Source of the DNA: Candidatus Faecousia excrementipullorum
GTDB taxonomy: Bacteria; Bacillota; Clostridia; Oscillospirales; Oscillospiraceae
Length of the DNA: 64,000 bases
NCBI GenBank assembly: GCA_018712825.1
Contig: DVGG01000026.1
Span: forward strand, 55,171-119,170
Direction: 5' to 3'
Shown here in pieces: positions 9,005 through 16,327 of this stretch; positions within the stretch are counted from its first letter, which is position 1, and each line of letters starts with the position of its first letter. A program made the translations under genes and the position numbers. The notes under the pieces are model-generated. The model was not told where the DNA came from and made no database searches. It saw only the letters and a list, made by a program, of their open reading frames with translations.

Positions 9005-9032
9005 AATGGGACTGCCGGAAGGCAGTCCCATT
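9005..9032. terminator. Hairpin between spoIIID and a convergent small gene
   Basis: Perfect 12-bp stem AATGGGACTGCC-GGAA-GGCAGTCCCATT shared by the two convergent genes. There is no strong T run on either side, so termination strength is uncertain. Confidence 0.6.
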
Positions 9033-9036
9033 GACC

Positions 9037-9141
9037 TTACAGGTCATCTGCATCCTGTACAGGCTTTTCGTAAGGCTCCTCCGGCCGGCCGGTATAGCTG
9101 CCCTGGGGGTCTGTGTTGATTTTTTTCTTTTTCTTCTCCAT
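9037..9141 (-). CDS. Small conserved-looking hydrophilic protein, 34 aa
   Basis: Too short for the ORF track. ATG at 9141 follows a strong GGGAGGTG site at good spacing, and the frame gives MEKKKKKINTDPQGSYTGRP... ending DADDL. A lysine cluster starts the peptide and an acidic tail ends it; there is no signal or membrane segment. The strong ribosome-binding site and clean convergent arrangement with spoIIID support a real gene. No function can be assigned. Confidence 0.7.
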   Translation of the reverse strand: MEKKKKKINTDPQGSYTGRPEEPYEKPVQDADDL

Positions 9142-9196
9142 ATGCCCACCTCCCGGTAAAAAGGATGCCGCTTTTGACGTTTTTTATACCCTTTTG

Positions 9197-9225
9197 TTGC
9201 TTTTCCGCCGAAAATATGCTATACT
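9197..9225 (+). promoter_or_regulatory. Promoter of rlmH
   Basis: TTGCTT (9197-9202), 17 bases, TATACT (9220-9225), about 20 bases ahead of the rlmH start codon. Confidence 0.7.
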
Positions 9226-9245
9226 TCCCCACAAGAGGTGAGCGT

Positions 9246-9728
9246 ATGTTTTCTGTTACCCTGATTTGTATGGGAAAGCTGAAGGAAAAATTCTACACCG
9301 CTGCCGCATCGGAATACGAAAAGCGGCTGCAGGGCTACTGCCAGTTCAAGCTTCTGGAGCTTCCGGAGGTGCGGCTGCCGGAGAATCCTTCCCCGGCGGA
9401 GATTGCCGCAGGTCTTGACAAAGAGGCGGAGGCCATTCTGGGAAAAATCCCCAAAGGTGCCTGGTTCTGTGTCCTGACCCCGGAGGGGAAGCTCCTGTCC
9501 TCCGAGGCGCTGGCCCGGCAGATGGAGCAGGTAAAGCTCAGCGGCAAAGGCAGCGCCTGCTTTTTGATCGGCTCCTCCTTCGGCATTGCCCCCCAGGTAA
9601 AGGCCCGGGCGGATCTGAAGCTCTCCATGAGCCCCATGACCTTTCCCCATCACCTGGCAAGGGTGATGGTGCTGGAACAGCTGTACCGGGCGGAGGCCAT
9701 TCAGGCCGGAAGCAAATACCATAAATAA
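9246..9728 (+). CDS. rlmH: 23S rRNA (pseudouridine-1915-N3)-methyltransferase RlmH
   Basis: SPOUT-class methyltransferase of 160 residues (family about 159) that methylates the conserved pseudouridine of helix 69 on 70S ribosomes using S-adenosylmethionine. The C-terminal knot region LSMSPMTFPHHLARVMVLEQLYRA and the terminal YHK are diagnostic. The start at 9246 follows AGAGGTG; the longer track ORF reads through the promoter and is rejected. Confidence 0.96.
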   Translation: MFSVTLICMGKLKEKFYTAAASEYEKRLQGYCQFKLLELPEVRLPENPSPAEIAAGLDKEAEAILGKIPKGAWFCVLTPEGKLLSSEALARQMEQVKLSGKGSACFLIGSSFGIAPQVKARADLKLSMSPMTFPHHLARVMVLEQLYRAEAIQAGSKYHK

Positions 9729-9757
9729 ACCGGCGGATTCCCCCGCCGGTTTTTTTC
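9728..9757 (+). terminator. Terminator of rlmH, shared with rsmE
   Basis: AAACCGGCGG-ATTCCC-CCGCCGGTTTTTTT, directly after the rlmH stop and overlapping the convergent rsmE stop. Confidence 0.9.
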
Positions 9758-10487
9758 AAAATTCCCCTGTGGCGTACATCACCGCAGACAAGGCGCAAAG
9801 GGGCGCCGTTTCACACCGAAGGATTCGTTTCCCCAGGGTGCAGACCTGAAGCCCTGCCTCCTGAGCCTTCTCCACCTCGGAAGCCTCCAGTCCCCCTTCC
9901 GGGCCGGTGAGCAGGCTCAACGTGGTGCCGGCGAACCCGGTCATGGCCATCTGCAAGGTGGTGGCCTGCTCGTTTTCGTAAAACAAAAATCCGGAATCTG
10001 CCTGGGCTGCACGCTCCAGGGCCTCCCGGTAGCTACCCAGCACCAGCACTTGGGGAATCTGCCCCCGGCCGGACTGCTCGGCAGCAGAGGCGGCAATCTT
10101 CTGCCACCGCTCCAGCTTCTTTTGGAGACTCTTGGCATCCGGGCGGGAGACGCACCGGGCGGAGGGGAAGCTCACAATCTCGTAAGCCCCCAGCTCCGTG
10201 GCCTTCTGAATCACGTGCTCCAGCTTATCCCCCTTGGGAAAGGCCATGTATACACTTACCCGAACCCGGGCTTCCGCACAGCTCTCCCGGCGCTCCAGCA
10301 CCGCAAGCGCCAGCCCCTCCGGGGTCAGATTCTCCACCTGGCAAAGACATTCCTGCCCCTGCCCGTCGCATAAAAGCACCTGCTCCCCCGGTTTCAGGCG
10401 GAGGACCCTGGCATGGGCTGCGTTATCCCCTGTCAGGCAAGGGGTCGGCCCAGCCATCTCCTCCGGCGTCACAAAAAATCGGGTCAT
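9756..10487 (-). CDS. rsmE: 16S rRNA (uracil-1498-N3)-methyltransferase RsmE
   Basis: SPOUT methyltransferase, 243 residues, that modifies U1498 of 16S rRNA. It starts MTRFFV with an N-terminal PUA-like segment (NAAHARVLRLKPGEQV) followed by the knot domain with LLTGPEGGL and a final LGKRILRCETA, all family hallmarks. The ATG at 10487 has AAAAGGAG upstream; the track ORF is longer by 34 residues with no support. A second rRNA methylase (rlmH) converges on it. Confidence 0.95.
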   Translation of the reverse strand: MTRFFVTPEEMAGPTPCLTGDNAAHARVLRLKPGEQVLLCDGQGQECLCQVENLTPEGLALAVLERRESCAEARVRVSVYMAFPKGDKLEHVIQKATELGAYEIVSFPSARCVSRPDAKSLQKKLERWQKIAASAAEQSGRGQIPQVLVLGSYREALERAAQADSGFLFYENEQATTLQMAMTGFAGTTLSLLTGPEGGLEASEVEKAQEAGLQVCTLGKRILRCETAPLCALSAVMYATGEF

Positions 10488-10582
10488 ATCAAAACGCTCC
10501 TTTTCCGCAGTTTTTTCCAGTATACCACAGTTCCCCCGGGAAAACAACCGCAAGCCCCGGCGGATTTTTCCTGAAAAATCTA

Positions 10583-10611
10583 TTGACAAATCCTTACACC
10601 TAAGCTATAAT
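10583..10611 (+). promoter_or_regulatory. Promoter of tRNA-Leu
   Basis: Perfect TTGACA (10583-10588) and TATAAT (10606-10611) with a 17-base spacer. Confidence 0.93.
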
Positions 10612-10625
10612 AGCTTGGCGTAGCT

Positions 10626-10709
10626 GCGAGAGTGTTGGAATGGTAGACAAGCACGTTTGAGGTGCGTGTGGTCAACGCCGTGTGGGTTCGAGTCCCATCT
10701 CTCGCACCA
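10626..10709 (+). tRNA. tRNA-Leu (anticodon GAG)
   Basis: Class II tRNA with a long variable arm. Acceptor GCGAGAG/CTCTCGC, anticodon stem CACGT/GCGTG around TTGAGGT (anticodon GAG, reading CUC), T arm GTGGG-TTCGAGT-CCCAT, and an encoded CCA end. The mobile-element remnant begins about 50 bases past its 3' end. Confidence 0.94.
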
Positions 10710-10712
10710 CTA

Positions 10713-10750
10713 AAAAACAGAGCAGAAAGTTTTATCTGCTCTGTTTTTTC
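10713..10750 (+). terminator. Terminator of tRNA-Leu
   Basis: AAAAAACAGAGCAGA...TCTGCTCTGTTTTTT hairpin with a U tract. Confidence 0.9.
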
Positions 10751-10838
10751 TTGTTTTCCTTGATTTTTCTGGGATTTCGCAACTTTTTGTTATTTGTTTT
10801 TTGAAACGGATGTTTCATATATGGGCCATCTATCCCAT

Positions 10839-10860
10839 AAAATGACAACAAAATGACAAC
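10839..10860. repeat. Tandem 11-bp repeat, possible integrase arm sites
   Basis: Two exact adjacent copies of AAAATGACAAC lie between tRNA-Leu and the remnant. Two short inverted repeats (GAAAC/GTTTC and TATGGG/CCCATA) lie just upstream. Such clusters are common near attachment sites of tyrosine integrases, but no integrase gene or second tRNA 3' end is present, so this is inference. Confidence 0.4.
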
Positions 10861-10872
10861 GGCATATTTTTG

Positions 10873-10905
10873 CCCCCTCCTGGGCCGGGATAGCCCAGGA
10901 GGGGG
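10873..10905 (-). terminator. Terminator at the 3' end of the mobile-element remnant
   Basis: Strong 13-bp GC-rich hairpin CCCCCTCCTGGGC...GCCCAGGAGGGGG. On the minus strand it follows the last remnant ORF; only a short AAAAAT stretch follows it. Confidence 0.65.
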
Positions 10906-10912
10906 TTACGCA

Positions 10913-10993
10913 TTATTCGCTCAACTGCTTTTTCGCCTGGTGCAGGCCAGTTGCGGCCAAACCCGAAACACCGCCGACAGCCGCAGCTGTCAT
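10913..10993 (-). CDS. 26-aa ORF overlapping the remnant ORF by ATGA
   Basis: MTAAAVGGVSGLAATGLHQAKK... begins in an ATGA overlap with the stop of the upstream ORF and is back in the reading frame of the large 11.4-13.8 kb ORF. It may be a translationally coupled peptide or simply the frame-shifted tail of the same decayed protein. No function can be named. Confidence 0.35.
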   Translation of the reverse strand: MTAAAVGGVSGLAATGLHQAKKQLSE

Positions 10994-11424
10994 AGCGTAT
11001 CTTCGCCAAGTACACCGTCAGGCCTGCGCTCATAGCCATAGTGCTTCAGCACATCCTCCGGCAAAACATCCGGGAAAAACTTATTGACAACATCCAGATA
11101 ATTCGCTATACTGATAGTGGAACCAGTAAAGTAACCGGTGCTTTGCACCGTAGTGCTTGGGGATAAGCTCCCGGCTGGTTCCGTTTTTGCGTTTACAGAG
11201 TATATAACATCCATATCCACAAGTTCATTTGAATAGCGATTTACAACGAACGAGATGACATAATGCTCGTTCGTTTTATTTTTTGCGGCGGACATCAGGA
11301 TATAGGAATCTTTGATATGCTCATAACGAGGAAGCAGTTCGTTTATCTGAATTGCATTTTTCAGTATATCACCAACACGCTCCACAACCGGGCCTACGGT
11401 TTCTTCTCTGCGATCAAGGCCTTG
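10990..11424 (-). pseudogene. C-terminal module of the mobile-element protein, shifted one frame
   Basis: The open frame (up to 145 codons) holds a compact alpha/beta module, VGDILKNAIQINELLPR...YVISFVVNRYSNELVDMDVIYSVNAK...PEDVLKHYG, of a kind I associate with C-terminal modules of Clostridial phage and conjugative-element proteins, possibly a barnase/EndoU/RelE-like nuclease fold. There is no ATG near its beginning and no ribosome-binding site; the track start is a GTG. It directly follows, in the +1 frame, the stop of the large ORF, so it is best read as the frame-shifted continuation of that protein. Confidence 0.55.
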
Positions 11425-11688
11425 CTACAAACCATTTATAGGAATACTTTTGGTAATCCCGGCGCTGTTCCTGCTCCCAGAGATAATTTATAACAGAGGC
11501 CGCCTGTCTGTCTACATTGGCTCCAAACTGCTGTTCTTTATACAGCCGTCCGGCTTCTGCACGCTTCTCCTGGAGCTCGTGAAGCTCCGCCAGGCGGTCC
11601 TTGAAGGTTTGCAGCGCAGCCTGTTCTGCATCGCTCATGTCGGAAAAACCAGCATCGTTGGCGGCAGCTTCCAGAACATCCCGGTCAG

Positions 11689-11829
11689 TCAGAGGGGAGG
11701 TTCGCTCTTGGTATTGTCCTTTGAAAATTCTCCGGCCCGAACCCGCTTTTCCAGTGCTTCGGCGATTGCTTCCTTCTCCTCGTCTGTCTTGCCAATCATC
11801 TCTTTGGTAATTTCTAGCATTGTACTCAT
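11689..11829 (-). CDS. Nested small ORF 3 (46 aa) in alternate frame
   Basis: MSTMLEITKEMIGKTDEEKE... gives a highly charged, helix-forming peptide. It lies in the frame one base off the large ORF, over that ORF's low-complexity linker (RRGEGSNRRSTGKAGSG). A GGAG lies 12 bases before the ATG, so the start is the weakest of the three nested ORFs. Function unknown. Confidence 0.4.
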   Translation of the reverse strand: MSTMLEITKEMIGKTDEEKEAIAEALEKRVRAGEFSKDNTKSEPPL

Positions 11830-12273
11830 GGATAAACCCATCTCCGTACATGTGATTGAGAAGCTCAACCGCTTCTCCGTGCCCGGCCGTACGCCTTTCT
11901 TCATCAAAAATCCGTCCTTTCACATAAGCCATATTGGCATCATAGTTCTCTGCAAACACAATCACTTTGCTCAGGGTTGGCGCATTAAAATCTCCATCTG
12001 TGAACATGATTTTGTTATTGTGTTCTATCATGTATACGCCATTTTTATTCCGGGGAACACTGTAATTGCGCTTGTTCAGGTCTGCAATCACTTCATAGAA
12101 TCTGGCTCGATCCGTCTCATCAATGATGAAATTTTCATAAGCCCAATTTGTGGAATCTGTGGCATATCCTTCATCGATGTAGTCCCGGCGCTGCTCCTGA
12201 ACCTCATCATCCAAAAGCTGAATGAGGTTCCCGTCATCGTCCAAGACCAGGGCGCCGCCCCGAATGGCTTCGC

Positions 12274-12477
12274 TTAGTTCTTCTCCGCTGCCAAATCCAT
12301 AGTAATCATCAAGATATCCTGCGGTGTCGCCCTCCGATTCTCCGCCATCCAGGACATCAGCCGGTCTCGCTTCTTTGGCGTATCCATCGCCAACATTATC
12401 CCAATCGTTTCGTCCTCGCTGCACCCCATAATCTTGAGCCATCTGACTAAATGTTTCTGTGCCGGTGTAAGCTCCAC
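12274..12477 (-). CDS. Nested small ORF 2 (67 aa) in alternate frame
   Basis: GTG at 12477 is preceded by AAAGGAG at 7 bases, a good initiation site. The peptide (VELTPAQKHLVRWLKIMGC...MSWMAENRRATPQDIL...) is well composed, helical, with no low-complexity, and looks like a genuine small soluble protein. It overlaps the linker after the second module of the large ORF. The track ORF begins 99 bases earlier with implausible sequence. No function assigned. Confidence 0.5.
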   Translation of the reverse strand: MELTPAQKHLVRWLKIMGCSEDETIGIMLAMDTPKKRDRLMSWMAENRRATPQDILMITMDLAAEKN

Positions 12478-12993
12478 TTTCGTACTCCTTTCGCAACTTC
12501 CGCAAGTATTTCTCATTGCCAGCAATCTTATACTTCTCAATCTTTCCGTAAGACATATACCCGGTTGCTTCCACAAGATAGATATGATTTGCTGTACTTA
12601 TGACAATTCTTTTCGTCTGTCCGGTTTTTAAGCTGCTGGTTTTATTGGCAAGGGAACGGTTGAATACCGACCATTCCCGTGCTCCTTTGGGCTCATTGGG
12701 GTTCTCATATTTTCTGCGCTGCTCCTGCTCCCAGAAATCATCTGCAACAAAGGTGCCATCCTGGATCGCCTGCACATCTTCAATCAGAAGACCAACCATA
12801 TCTCCCAGCCATCTGAACCGACCATCGTTTTCCAGGAGGACACGGTCTCCCTGCATAGCCTCATAGAACTGCCGGGCCATTTCCGTAACGGCTTCCCTGC
12901 GGATGTCCTCATCGGAAATATCTCCTTTTGCAATTTTCCCCAAGTACAACTCTGCCTCATCGCTACCATAGGTATAAAGGTCAAAACAATCTA

Positions 12994-13143
12994 CTATTTG
13001 TTCTTGTCGCTCTCCTCCGATCTCTTTCCAGCTCTTCGCAGGTTCTGCCTTTGATAGACTACTTCCGCTCCTTTTTGTATTTCCTTCTCCGACCAATCCG
13101 GGTGAATCTTTCTCAGAATTTTCACCATTTGTTCCTTCGTCAT
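12994..13143 (-). CDS. Nested small ORF 1 (49 aa) in alternate frame
   Basis: ATG at 13143 sits behind AGGAGAAAGGT, a strong ribosome-binding site inside the large ORF. The peptide MTKEQMVKILRKIHPDWSEK... looks like a real helical protein and ends in a charged tail. The overlapped part of the large ORF is low-complexity Gly/Ser/Glu/Arg linker. Same alternate frame as the other two nested ORFs. Function unknown. Confidence 0.5.
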   Translation of the reverse strand: MTKEQMVKILRKIHPDWSEKEIQKGAEVVYQRQNLRRAGKRSEESDKNK

Positions 13144-13844
13144 ACCTTTCTCCTCTCTCCGAATTTCCTCTGTTTTGTCCCTGGGCAAATTCAGTCGTCT
13201 TCTCAGTTGCAACAGTCAGCTGGTAATTCTCCACCGCCTGTTCGGCAACCTGGTCAAACATCTTTACAATGTTCTCCACATAGCGGACGGTTTCCCCCAC
13301 CTGCTCCTTCAAGGCATTTGCCTCTCTGGAACGGTTCTTTCCCAGGGAATCGAAATAGCTTCTCAGGCCCTCAACAAATTCCTTCAGTTTTTCCATTAAC
13401 TTCTGGAAGATGCTCTTATGTTTTTCCGCAAGATTCTGAACAAAATGACTGTCCGGCAGAATATCCGTCATGGCCTCCGCCACTACTTCCCGGCTTGCCA
13501 TGTCATAGGAAAGGCCGGCTGCCTGCTTTGCCTCCACCAGGTCGTCCACATTCTCCCCTCTTTCACGAAGGGTATCGAAAACCACCTTTCTGAATTCATT
13601 GTACTGCACCGGGTTCCACTTTTCAATAAAATGTGTGAACTCATGGGCAAAGGTGCGCAGCATTGTATATTTTGCCAGATTGCCAACATCGTGCTTGCCG
13701 TTGAGGCCTGCGTTGATATCGATGTAAATGGTGCCGGGTTCGCCTCTTTTGAATTGGCCCTGGGCGCCCTGGAAATTCCCACTTGCATCCATTTCAGACT
13801 GATACAGCACAATGTCAATGCCGGTAGCTTCCGCAAAAGTACTG

Positions 13845-13874
13845 CACCCCCACAGTCTGGAAGCTGTGGGGGTG
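13845..13874 (-). terminator. Terminator of the rpiR/ECF operon
   Basis: CACCCCCACAG...CTGTGGGGGTG hairpin past the rpiR stop, followed on the minus strand by CAGTACTTTT. The remnant coding sequence starts immediately beyond it, marking the junction. Confidence 0.75.
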
Positions 13875-13899
13875 TTTTGCTATGGAGAATCGCTGGGAT

Positions 13900-14727
13900 T
13901 CAGCCTTTTTCCGGAAAGTATTTTTTCTTCATCTGGTGAAGTGTTTCCAAAGACTCGGTGCCCCGCTGTCCCAGGCGGTCGCTGACGGCAACCACCAGGG
14001 CATCCACCATGGCTGCCGGGGCAGTCAGGGAATGATACTCCTTCTCCTCGCCCCGGTACACAAACAGGCTGATATCCGTCCGCTCCCGGGCAGGAATGAT
14101 GGTACGGCTGACAAATGCCATGGTTTGGTAGCCCGCATCCTTCCCGTGTTCCAGGATAATCCGTCCCTCCCGGGACAGCTTGGAAAAGCTGAACATCACC
14201 ACAAGATCTCCCTGTCCAGCCTGCACCAGGCCTTCCAACAGCTCGGAGCCGCCGGACGGCAGCAGCACAACCGGCAAGCCCAGCCGCCGCAGACGAAATG
14301 CCAGCATCTGAGCCAAAGAGCAGGAGGCGTTTTTGCCGTGGAGGAAAATCCGTCTTGCGGAAATCAGTGACTCCACCCCCCGGTCAAATTCCTCCGGGCG
14401 GAGCTGCTGTGCGGTTTTTTCCAGATACAATCTCTGGCGTTCCAGCCATGCTGCCGGGGAAAAGGCCCCATCCTGGGACAGGGTTCCGGCAATTTTGGCT
14501 GCCGGCCCGGAGGCCTGCTCCATTACCATGCCTTTCAGGGCCTTGAAATCGGCACAGCCTGCATGGCGGGCGAAGCGGGAAACAGTGGCATCGGAAATTT
14601 CCAGCCGCTGGGCCAGCTGTCCGATGGAAGAAAAGAGAAAACCGTCGGGATTGGTGTTGATATAATCAAGAATCTTTTGCTCCGCCCGGGTCAGCTCTGC
14701 CGCAGGCACGTTCAGGGAAAGTACCAC
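13900..14727 (-). CDS. MurR/RpiR family transcriptional regulator
   Basis: 275 residues: an N-terminal RpiR-type helix-turn-helix (SIGQLAQRLEISDATVSRFARHAGC) and a C-terminal SIS sugar-phosphate-binding domain (IFLHGKNASCSLAQML...VVMFSFSKLSREGR). Family members sense phosphosugars and control their catabolism or transport. It is the last gene of the ECF-transporter operon, 9 bases after the inositol-monophosphatase-like gene, so it probably regulates this operon in response to a phosphorylated ligand. Confidence 0.9.
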   Translation of the reverse strand: MVLSLNVPAAELTRAEQKILDYINTNPDGFLFSSIGQLAQRLEISDATVSRFARHAGCADFKALKGMVMEQASGPAAKIAGTLSQDGAFSPAAWLERQRLYLEKTAQQLRPEEFDRGVESLISARRIFLHGKNASCSLAQMLAFRLRRLGLPVVLLPSGGSELLEGLVQAGQGDLVVMFSFSKLSREGRIILEHGKDAGYQTMAFVSRTIIPARERTDISLFVYRGEEKEYHSLTAPAAMVDALVVAVSDRLGQRGTESLETLHQMKKKYFPEKG

Positions 14728-14736
14728 AATTACACC

Positions 14737-15519
14737 TCATTTCAGCATTTCCAGCAGGTCCCTGTGAAGCAAGCCGTTGGAGGCCAGCACGCCACCGCCC
14801 GCCTGCAGGGACAGTGGTTTCCCCTCCGGCCCGGTCACCATTCCTCCGGCCTCCTCCACCAGGAGCATTCCGGCGGCATAGTCCCAGGGCTGAAGGGACA
14901 GCTCCACAAAGCCTTCCAGACGTCCGCAGGCGACCCAGCACAAATCCAGAGAAGCGCAGCCGGTTCGGCGCACATCCTGGCAACAGTCATACAGCCGGCG
15001 CATCTGCCGGAACGCCAGATCCGCCAGATCTCTCCGACCCGGGACAGTCCCGGCAGAGAGCAGGCTCTGGGACAGTTTTTCCGCCTTGCTCACACAAATC
15101 CGCTTTCCGTTGCAGTATGCCCCTTTTCCTCTCACCGCTGCAAAGCATTCATGGGTATAGGGCTGGTACACCAGGCCAAAGGTCACCCGCCCCTCCTCCA
15201 CCAACCCCAGGGAGATGGCGCTGTGCCGGAAGCTGTGAATCAGGTTGGTGGTGCCGTCCACCGGGTCCAGGAGCCAATAGGGTTTGGCGGTATCCACCGG
15301 GATTTTCTCTCCCTCCTCCCCCCAGAACTGGGCCCAGGGGGTCAGCTGCAAAAGCGCCTTTTCCAGCCGGTGCTGCACAGAAAAGTCCACATTGGTTACA
15401 AAGTCCGTGGGGCTTTTGGCCTCCACCCTTTCCAGGCAGCAGGGGTCTGTCAGCAGCCTTCCGGTCTGCTTCACTGCCTCCGCCACCTGCTCTATCAGCA
15501 CAGGGTTCAGGCGGCTCAT
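14737..15519 (-). CDS. Inositol monophosphatase family protein
   Basis: Mg-dependent phosphatase of 260 residues. The metal-site motifs are complete: GEEGE, the DPVDGTTN box, and WDYAAGMLLVEEAGG near the C-terminus. Family substrates include inositol-1-phosphate, fructose-1,6-bisphosphate, histidinol phosphate and 3'-phosphoadenosine phosphates; the sequence does not decide. Its ATG overlaps the PHP-gene stop (ATGA), so the two phosphatases are translationally coupled. Confidence 0.9.
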   Translation of the reverse strand: MSRLNPVLIEQVAEAVKQTGRLLTDPCCLERVEAKSPTDFVTNVDFSVQHRLEKALLQLTPWAQFWGEEGEKIPVDTAKPYWLLDPVDGTTNLIHSFRHSAISLGLVEEGRVTFGLVYQPYTHECFAAVRGKGAYCNGKRICVSKAEKLSQSLLSAGTVPGRRDLADLAFRQMRRLYDCCQDVRRTGCASLDLCWVACGRLEGFVELSLQPWDYAAGMLLVEEAGGMVTGPEGKPLSLQAGGGVLASNGLLHRDLLEMLK

Positions 15520-16313
15520 TCTGTTCCCTCCCGGGTGAGAACGGAAACATAGTCTCCTCCCAGGGCATGAATCTCCTTCAGTGCCCGCTTCAAAAGGCCT
15601 GCGGTACGCACCTGGAAGGCTGCCGTGGGAGAAAGCTGTATCTCATAGCTGCCCCCATCCATCTGGGCTTTCAGCTGATCCAAGGAGGTACAGTCCTTTT
15701 CAAACACCGTACTGACGCAGCCATACTGCACCGCCTGGTGGGTGTCGCTTCCGGACACCACCGGGATTCCCAGCTTCCTGCCCAGCTCCCGGGTCAGGGT
15801 TTCCGTCCGTTCCCGGTCCTGGGCCAGGTCCTTTCCGTTCAGGTCCAGGAAGGAAAGGCGCTGAAGCTGCTCCAGAGGCAGCTGAGGCACATGCCCCGGT
15901 GCCCGATAGGGATGACCGCAGCCCACCAGAACCGGGTACTGGTCAAAGAGGTTCATAAGGCTTTCAAAGGGCAGAAAATTCCCCTTTTCTTTATGAAGCT
16001 CCAGGCGGCTGTTCAGCTCCAGGATCGCCTCCAGAGGGCCGATGGACAGAATGTGTCCCCCTTCTGCCACATCCGTTTCCATGCCGGGAAAAATCCGCAG
16101 TCCGTTTTCCAGCTCCAGGCAGTCCCCGACCCGGCTGCTGACAGAAGCCAGGTAGCCATAAAGCCTACCAAACTGCAAGGTGTTGAAATGCTCCGTCAGG
16201 CACAGAGCATCCAGCCCGGCTCTCCGGGCTTCTGCAAAAAGCCAGTCCGTATAGGTGGTGGAAAAGGGCAGCTTCTTGGCAAGCTTGCCATGGGTATGAA
16301 AATCAAGTCGCAA
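15516..16313 (-). CDS. PHP-domain metal-dependent phosphoesterase
   Basis: About 265 residues. The N-terminal DFHTHGKLAKKLP, LTEHFN and later GSDTHQ supply the His/Asp metal ligands of the PHP fold (histidinol phosphatase/PolIII-like). TTG at 16313 is proposed as start because AAGAAGG lies 7 bases upstream and the protein would begin directly at the PHP motif; the track ATG at 16367 lies inside the EcfT gene. Likely a small-molecule phosphatase working with the adjacent IMPase-like enzyme. Confidence 0.82.
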   Translation of the reverse strand: MRLDFHTHGKLAKKLPFSTTYTDWLFAEARRAGLDALCLTEHFNTLQFGRLYGYLASVSSRVGDCLELENGLRIFPGMETDVAEGGHILSIGPLEAILELNSRLELHKEKGNFLPFESLMNLFDQYPVLVGCGHPYRAPGHVPQLPLEQLQRLSFLDLNGKDLAQDRERTETLTRELGRKLGIPVVSGSDTHQAVQYGCVSTVFEKDCTSLDQLKAQMDGGSYEIQLSPTAAFQVRTAGLLKRALKEIHALGGDYVSVLTREGTE

Positions 16314-16327
16314 AGAAAAACCTTCTT

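Larger units (their letters stand above)
11414..13843 (-). pseudogene. 5'-truncated modular mobile-element protein (zincin plus nuclease-like modules)
   Basis: A continuous frame of about 800 codons with no credible start: coding-like sequence (FAEATGIDIVLYQSE) begins right at the rpiR terminator, so the N-terminus is lost. Modules in order: a zinc-metallopeptidase-like domain with FAHEFTHFIE (HExxH) and a downstream EVVAEAMTD; an acidic DEAELYLGKI... region; a REWSVFNRSLANKTSSL...IYLVEATGYM module; and a RARFYEVIADLNKRN...KIMFTDGDF module. The peptide EQRR(K/D)Y recurs three times between modules. Such proteins occur on phages and conjugative elements. Codon use looks more AT-rich than the neighbours. 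Three small ORFs are nested in one alternative frame. Confidence 0.6.

Noticed and set aside
10626-13900. Search for a direct repeat of the tRNA-Leu 3' end as attR.
   Set aside because: No second copy of the T-arm/acceptor sequence was seen, so boundaries of the remnant are not proven.
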